From contig JAZSQK010000063.1 in the NCBI GenBank assembly GCA_045537915.1, forward strand, positions 61,579 through 125,578: a stretch of 64,000 nt of DNA. The letters are read 5' to 3'. Below are positions 60,018 through 64,000 of this stretch, piece after piece; within the stretch, counting starts at the first letter, position 1; each line of letters opens with the position of its first letter. This DNA is from SFWF01 sp045537915 (GTDB lineage Bacteria > Bacillota > Clostridia > Oscillospirales > Acutalibacteraceae). A program made the position numbers and the translations under genes. The notes under the pieces were generated by a model, which saw only the letters and a program-made list of their open reading frames with translations, was not told where the DNA came from and did not search any database.

Positions 60018-60632
60018 TTATTTACCTAAAGCGGCATGTTTTATAAGCTCGACCGCCTTTTCAATGCCGATGCTGCTGTTGATGCAAAGGTCATAGCCCT
60101 TGGCGCTTCCCCATTTTGTATCAGCATAATAATTGTGGTACGCAGCCCTCTTTCTGTCTTCCTTTTTCAGTATAGCTGAGGCTTTGCTGCGGCTTATTTT
60201 TTCATACTCGCTTATCCTGTCTATTCTCTTTTCTTCATCGGCATATATAAATACCCTTAAAAGATTTTCGTGGTCCTTTAATATACTGTCTGCGCATCTT
60301 CCGACTATTATACAGGACTCCTTTTCAGCAAGACCTCTGATTACCTCTGAGCATACCAGGAAGGCCCTTTGGTTTAAGGGTGTGTGATTTGCTGCGGAAA
60401 AGGCAATAGGATGAGGATATACACCAGTTGAAAGTGCATAAAGGAAACTGTTTGTAGCAGTTTCGTCAATGTCGTGAAGAATATCCTCATTATAACCGCT
60501 CTGCTTTGCGGTAAGGCTTATAAGTTCTTTATCGTACATTTTTATATTTAATTCAGAAGAGAGTTTTTTAGCAATTTCACGTCCTCCGCTTCCGAATTCT
60601 CTGCCGATTGTTATGACTAAATTCTTGCCCAC
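60018..60632 (-). CDS. Cytidylate kinase-like family protein
   Basis: The 204-residue P-loop protein (ITIGREFGSGGREIAKKLSSELNIKMYDKELI) has the Walker A GREFGSGGREIAKKL (about 9-23) and matches the Cmk-like AAA_26 family, with the lid RxxRRA...; Cmk itself is longer and has other residues, so substrate is open. Its place beside yunB and tRNA-Leu gives no clue to the pathway. Start ATG at 60632. Confidence 0.88.
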   Translation of the reverse strand: MGKNLVITIGREFGSGGREIAKKLSSELNIKMYDKELISLTAKQSGYNEDILHDIDETATNSFLYALSTGVYPHPIAFSAANHTPLNQRAFLVCSEVIRGLAEKESCIIVGRCADSILKDHENLLRVFIYADEEKRIDRISEYEKISRSKASAILKKEDRKRAAYHNYYADTKWGSAKGYDLCINSSIGIEKAVELIKHAALGK

Positions 60633-60703
60633 AAGCGCTACCCCAATCTCATAATTTTACTATTAATATTTTACCATAAAAGTCGTAAAAAATCAATTAT
60701 TTC

Positions 60704-60732
60704 TTGACTTTTAGATGGCCTTATATTAAAAT
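60704..60732 (+). promoter_or_regulatory. Promoter of tRNA-Leu
   Basis: TTGACT, a 17-base spacer and TAAAAT, 23 bases before the tRNA. Confidence 0.8.
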
Positions 60733-60755
60733 ATAGTTCGAATAAAAATAAATAT

Positions 60756-60839
60756 GCGGGTGTGGTGGAATTGGCAGACACGCTGGTCTTAGGAACCAGT
60801 GCCATGTGCTTGCAGGTTCAAGTCCTGTCACCCGCACCA
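60756..60839 (+). tRNA. tRNA-Leu (anticodon TAG)
   Basis: The 84-nt class II tRNA has acceptor arms GCGGGTG / CACCCGC, a variable arm (TGCCATGTGCTTGCA), loop CTTAGGA giving anticodon TAG and an encoded CCA. Confidence 0.95.
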
Positions 60840-60847
60840 AAGCATTC

Positions 60848-60898
60848 AAACCCGAACCTACAACCTATCGGTGAAACGTTCGGGTTTGTTGTTTTCTT
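60848..60898 (+). terminator. Terminator after tRNA-Leu
   Basis: An 11-bp stem CAAACCCGAAC / GTTCGGGTTTG with a 20-base loop and TTGTTTTCTT. Confidence 0.85.
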
Positions 60899-60924
60899 AA
60901 ATGATTTCAATTAAGTCTTTGTTT

Positions 60925-60958
60925 GTGGTCGCACAGAGTTGCCTCTCTGTGCGACCAC
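60925..60958. repeat. Perfect 14-bp inverted repeat
   Basis: GTGGTCGCACAGAG and CTCTGTGCGACCAC with a 6-base loop. Not followed by a clean T-run; could be a repeat element or a second terminator. The rest of 60840-61120 is AT-rich without a gene. Confidence 0.8.
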
Positions 60959-61120
60959 TTCTTCGTTTCAAAGAAATATATATATGTGTTTTGAAATTTT
61001 TCATAAAATGTTGCTTTTATAAGGCTTTTATGATAAAATAAATAATATAAAAATCCTTTAAAACGCTTACATAAACATTAAGCGTGAAAAAGCAATTAAA
61101 GAGGAAGAAGGCAAGCGGTT

Positions 61121-62458
61121 TTGAAGACAAAACGTTTTATAGTGTTAGTTTCTGTACTATTGGTAATGATAATCACTTTTGCTGGATGCGAAAATGAGAA
61201 TACTAGTACAAATGACAATGTTAGCACAAAAGGTCACCTCGCAGCGGAAAAATGTCTGCAAAAAGCTATTTCTGATAATGGTTATGGCAGACAAAAATAT
61301 ATGGCTGGCAATCTTTCTTTTACTGTTGGTAGCACATTTAAAGATTTTGCTGATGAAGGCTTTAATGTTAGTGAATCCGTATATAACGAAAAAATTGAAC
61401 CTTGGGGCTTTATTAAAACTTATGCAAGTTATGATAGTAAAAAAGCCTCTTATGCAAGCTTAGATATCTATTTGCTCAATGAAAGTGACACGGTACAAAG
61501 TGCTTATAACTGTCGTGTCATCTGCGTTTTCGGTGATGTGGAAATCAAATCAGATGGCTTATTTGAAATTGGTATTACTTCAAAAAAGGATATTGCAGCA
61601 AATTATAATACGGAAGATTTGATGTCTGAAAAAGAATTAACCTATGGTTCTGTATATTATGATGCATCTGAAAACGATCTGGCATATGGTTCTTCGTTTA
61701 ATCATATAAAATTCAAATTTGAAGCAGACAGCAATTTACTGGAAGGCGTGCAAATAGTATGCTGCGATAATGTTTTGTCTGAAATGACGATCTCTGATAA
61801 AAGTTCTTTATACTATTATTCTCCTGTTGCTACAGCATCGTTGTTATCACCGTATATGGACTCATCTGTATATTTGGGAAAGATGGCAATAAATATCGAT
61901 AGTAAGCCGCTAAATGAGAAATTTAATACAAAAACATTAGCTTTAAAACTTAATGGCATTGATTTCAACTTTGGAAATAATGAGGAAACATACCACACTC
62001 TAACCCAAAAAGGTGTAGCTTTTTTAATCGAAGATGATTTTGAAGATATTGAACCAAATTCCAGTAGTAGCACAGGAAACAATGATGGTGTCGCTAAAAT
62101 TGGAGAGAAAACAATTACTGACATTGGTTTTGCCAATTATCACTCCGCACAGGCCATATCTTGGAAAGACGCCATAATCGAAGATATCACTATTGAAAAT
62201 CCCAATGGTGTGAGTACAAACAACTCAAATGCACCTTCGTTTAACCTTTTTGGAGTGACCGAAAAATCAACCATTAAAGATATTGTTGATACATTGGGAT
62301 ATCCCTATTCGATTGAAGGATCACATGAATCACCACACATTGCCGAATTGCTTTACTCCTTCAATTCAGATAGTAAGAGTATGACTTTAAGGATTTCCGT
62401 TGATGCAATTAACAACAGCATATATGAATTTAGAATTTATACTGTAATGCATAACTGA
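61121..62458 (+). CDS. Lipoprotein of unknown function, AT-rich
   Basis: The 445-residue protein has a lipoprotein signal (RFIVLVSVLLVMIITFAGCENEN; lipobox FAGC near 20-23). It starts with TTG at 61121, with GAGGAAGAAGG upstream. The sequence is clearly more AT-rich than its neighbours, with many AAT, AAA and TTT codons. No known domain is recognised; C-terminal part (about 340-445) has DITIENPNG and FGVTEKSTIKDIVDTLGYPYSI. A horizontally acquired or fast-evolving surface protein is possible. Confidence 0.75.
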   Translation: MKTKRFIVLVSVLLVMIITFAGCENENTSTNDNVSTKGHLAAEKCLQKAISDNGYGRQKYMAGNLSFTVGSTFKDFADEGFNVSESVYNEKIEPWGFIKTYASYDSKKASYASLDIYLLNESDTVQSAYNCRVICVFGDVEIKSDGLFEIGITSKKDIAANYNTEDLMSEKELTYGSVYYDASENDLAYGSSFNHIKFKFEADSNLLEGVQIVCCDNVLSEMTISDKSSLYYYSPVATASLLSPYMDSSVYLGKMAINIDSKPLNEKFNTKTLALKLNGIDFNFGNNEETYHTLTQKGVAFLIEDDFEDIEPNSSSSTGNNDGVAKIGEKTITDIGFANYHSAQAISWKDAIIEDITIENPNGVSTNNSNAPSFNLFGVTEKSTIKDIVDTLGYPYSIEGSHESPHIAELLYSFNSDSKSMTLRISVDAINNSIYEFRIYTVMHN

Positions 62459-62530
62459 TTTAAATAAATACATAACCATAACCCTAAAAGAAGCAAACGG
62501 TTCGATTATAGAATGCTCAGGTGCACCATC

Positions 62531-62557
62531 AAAAGCACTTCGAAAGAAGTGCTTTTT
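62531..62557 (+). terminator. Terminator after the 61121 lipoprotein
   Basis: AAAAGCACTTC, loop GAAA, GAAGTGCTTTT and a T-run. Confidence 0.88.
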
Positions 62558-62656
62558 GATTGCCAAATCCCAAAGCAATACCGACTGTCAATTGTCTCAA
62601 AACTGTAAATCAGACGGCGAAATTGTTGTTTTTCGTAAAAATATCTCATTTATCTA

Positions 62657-62685
62657 TTGAATTTTTATTTATTTTATGCTATACT
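62657..62685 (+). promoter_or_regulatory. Promoter of the Opp-type transporter unit
   Basis: TTGAAT, a 17-base spacer and TATACT. A leader of about 110 bases with a bulged hairpin near 62745-62775 precedes the first gene. The region 62459-62803 holds only this and the terminator. Confidence 0.7.
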
Positions 62686-62803
62686 TCGATTTATAAAGTA
62701 TCATTAAATATATATGCGCGCGAACAAAGTGTGTTTATATATACGACGGCGGCAGGAACTTGGTGTTCGCCGCATCAAATAATTATAGTAGCAGGTTTTA
62801 ATC

Positions 62804-63733
62804 ATGAACACAAAAACATTACAATACATATTGAAAAGAATCGGTTTGGCTCTACTAACGATATGGATTGTTATCACAATCACATTTTTTGTAATGCACG
62901 CTGTTCCCGGCGGCCCGTTCCTTGGCGAAAAGGCTATTTCGGAAGCCACAAAAGCAGCACTTGAAGCCAAATACGGACTTGATAAGCCGTTGTTCCAGCA
63001 ATACACGACTTATCTAAAAGACGTTGTTACGAAATTCGACTTCGGTCCTTCGATTAAGCAACGCGGAAGAGAAGTTCTTGACATCATTCTCGACGGCATG
63101 AGAACCTCCGCAAAGCTCGGTCTTACTGCTGCTTGTATTGCACTTATCAGCGGTACTGTTCTCGGTTCCGTTGCAGCTTTGCGTAGGAACAAGTTTATTG
63201 ACCGTGTAATCATGGTTCTTACCACCGCATTCGTTTCAATGCCGTCATTCATCATGGGTACGTTTATGCTCTTGCTGTTCACGGTTCAATTCCATGTCTT
63301 CCCGGCAAACGGCGCAGAAGCAGGCGGCTTGATTCTCCCGACCATTGCCCTTTCGCTTTCACCGATGGCCAACATAACACGTCTTACCCGTTCTTCAATG
63401 CTTGACGTTCTCGGTCAGGATTACATCCGCACCGCAAAAGCGAAGGGTGTTTCGGGCACGAAAATCATTTTTGGCCACGCTTTGAAAAACGCTCTTATCC
63501 CTGTTGTAACTTATTTTGGTCCGATGCTCGCTTATATCGTTACCGGTTCGCTTGTTGTTGAACAGATTTTTGCAGTTCCCGGTATCGGACGTTCGTTCGT
63601 AAGCAGCATTATCAACCGTGACTATACTCTTATTATGGGCACCACGATTGTTCTTGCAATTTTGATTGTACTTATGAACCTTATCAGCGATATTCTTTAT
63701 AAAGTTATCGACCCCAGAATCACTTTGGAATAA
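62804..63733 (+). CDS. Oligopeptide ABC transporter permease (OppB/DppB-like)
   Basis: The 309-residue permease has about six hydrophobic segments, with the family phrases HAVPGGPFL near 30-38 and RLTRSSMLDVLGQDYIRTAKAKGVSGTKIIFGHALKNALIPVVTYFG (EAA-like loop near 197-242). It belongs to the peptide/nickel Opp/Dpp family and is the first gene of a unit that continues past the window. The binding protein and ATPases are not in view. Confidence 0.94.
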   Translation: MNTKTLQYILKRIGLALLTIWIVITITFFVMHAVPGGPFLGEKAISEATKAALEAKYGLDKPLFQQYTTYLKDVVTKFDFGPSIKQRGREVLDIILDGMRTSAKLGLTAACIALISGTVLGSVAALRRNKFIDRVIMVLTTAFVSMPSFIMGTFMLLLFTVQFHVFPANGAEAGGLILPTIALSLSPMANITRLTRSSMLDVLGQDYIRTAKAKGVSGTKIIFGHALKNALIPVVTYFGPMLAYIVTGSLVVEQIFAVPGIGRSFVSSIINRDYTLIMGTTIVLAILIVLMNLISDILYKVIDPRITLE

Positions 63734-63763
63734 AGCCCACAGAAAGAAGAAAGGATATTAAAA

Positions 63764-64000
63764 ATGAAGAAAAATCCATTCAGCTTACATCTCGATGTGG
63801 ACGCTTTTATCCCTGCTACTGCATCAGAAAAAGAATATTTAGTGCAGATGCGCCCGTCTTCCACCTTTTTCCGTGACGGCTGCAAACGTTTTGTTAAAAA
63901 TAAAATTGCACTTATCAGTCTTATCGTTATCGTATTAATTACGCTTTCTTGCATCATTATCCCCTTCTTCTGGCCTTATTCTTACGACCAGATGTTGGGT
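63764..64000 (+). CDS. Oligopeptide ABC transporter permease (OppC/DppC-like), partial
   Basis: The first 79 residues are present; the gene runs off the right edge. The N-terminus (MKKNPFSLHLDVDAFIPATASEKEYLVQMRP...) is followed by RFVKNKIALISLIVIVLITLSCIIIPFFWPYSYDQ, the first transmembrane segment of OppC. AAAGGA precedes the ATG, 30 bases after oppB. Confidence 0.92.
   Translation, partial: MKKNPFSLHLDVDAFIPATASEKEYLVQMRPSSTFFRDGCKRFVKNKIALISLIVIVLITLSCIIIPFFWPYSYDQMLG

Noticed and set aside
1..64000. CRISPR array, prophage or transposon
   Set aside because: No regularly spaced repeats, integrase, transposase, phage structural gene or Cas gene was found; the only direct repeat pair is the tRNA-Arg block.

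Overview
The window looks like a chromosomal segment of a low-to-mid GC, anaerobic, fermentative member of the Clostridia, most likely a gut Oscillospirales/Ruminococcaceae-type bacterium. The support is: type III glutamine synthetase, pyruvate formate-lyase with its activase, a T-box before pheST, an IreB homologue, the sporulation protein YunB, an uronate/glucuronide utilisation cluster, Feo iron uptake, and consensus sigma-A promoters (TTGACA-17-TATAAT). Most genes are housekeeping and easy to place; some regulatory sites and small proteins are less ordinary. No phage, transposase, CRISPR array or defence system was seen. An SDR gene is cut by the left edge and an OppC-type permease by the right edge.

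Layout. 0-8.2 kb (minus strand): two transcription units. One runs GH2 glycosidase - uxuA - SDR oxidoreductase. The other is a tightly overlapping set NUDIX - RING/zinc-ribbon membrane protein - zinc-ribbon membrane protein - HAD phosphatase - TVP38 membrane protein - KDPG aldolase with a fused glyoxalase-like domain. 8.3-12.4 kb (plus): SRP RNA, dnaX-ybaB-recR, a DUF896 protein and a D-2-hydroxyacid dehydrogenase. 13.0-16.8 kb: T-box-controlled pheST. 16.9-29.0 kb (plus): ireB, a YhaM-like nuclease, a DUF1858 protein, trmK, rqcH, a Wzz/BY-kinase pair, pgeF, yerC, metY-metA, a patatin, a Cys-rich small protein, a PLP decarboxylase and two half-length TSUP exporters.

29.1-32.1 kb: feoA, feoB and a Cys-rich Feo protein (minus), diverging from a DtxR/MntR-type regulator. 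Two identical-arm palindromes, GTTAGC-N4-GCTAAC, mark a likely iron regulon. 32.1-36.8 kb (minus): a maltodextrin-type ABC importer and amylomaltase. 37.0-46.5 kb (plus): glnN, parA-parB-serS, an SGNH hydrolase, then pepD, an OPT oligopeptide transporter and a PqqD-like protein. 46.5-50.5 kb: secreted or lipid-anchored proteins, tRNA-Arg(CCG) with a duplicated 3' end, and a CBM9-like protein. 50.5-56.2 kb (plus): a ZTP-riboswitch-controlled pflB-pflA, then a DUF2975 / XRE / DUF4173 membrane-regulator set. 56.2-60.6 kb (minus): PHP phosphoesterase, ligA, yunB and a cytidylate-kinase-like protein. 60.7-64.0 kb (plus): tRNA-Leu(TAG), an AT-rich lipoprotein and the start of an oligopeptide ABC transporter.

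The genes together describe a saccharolytic and peptidolytic life. Glucuronides and hexuronates feed mannonate dehydratase and KDPG aldolase, maltodextrins feed MalQ, and pyruvate is cleaved by PFL under ZTP (one-carbon/purine) control. Oligopeptides enter by OPT/Opp systems and are cut by PepD. Methionine is made by direct sulfhydrylation, with MetA carrying the Glu111 expected of the acetyl-CoA-using enzyme. The most unusual items are the tRNA-Arg-associated tandem repeat with inverted T-arm fragments, the paired Feo operators, the RING/zinc-ribbon gene pair, the OPT-PepD-PqqD linkage and the promoter embedded in a terminator before the DUF2975 gene.
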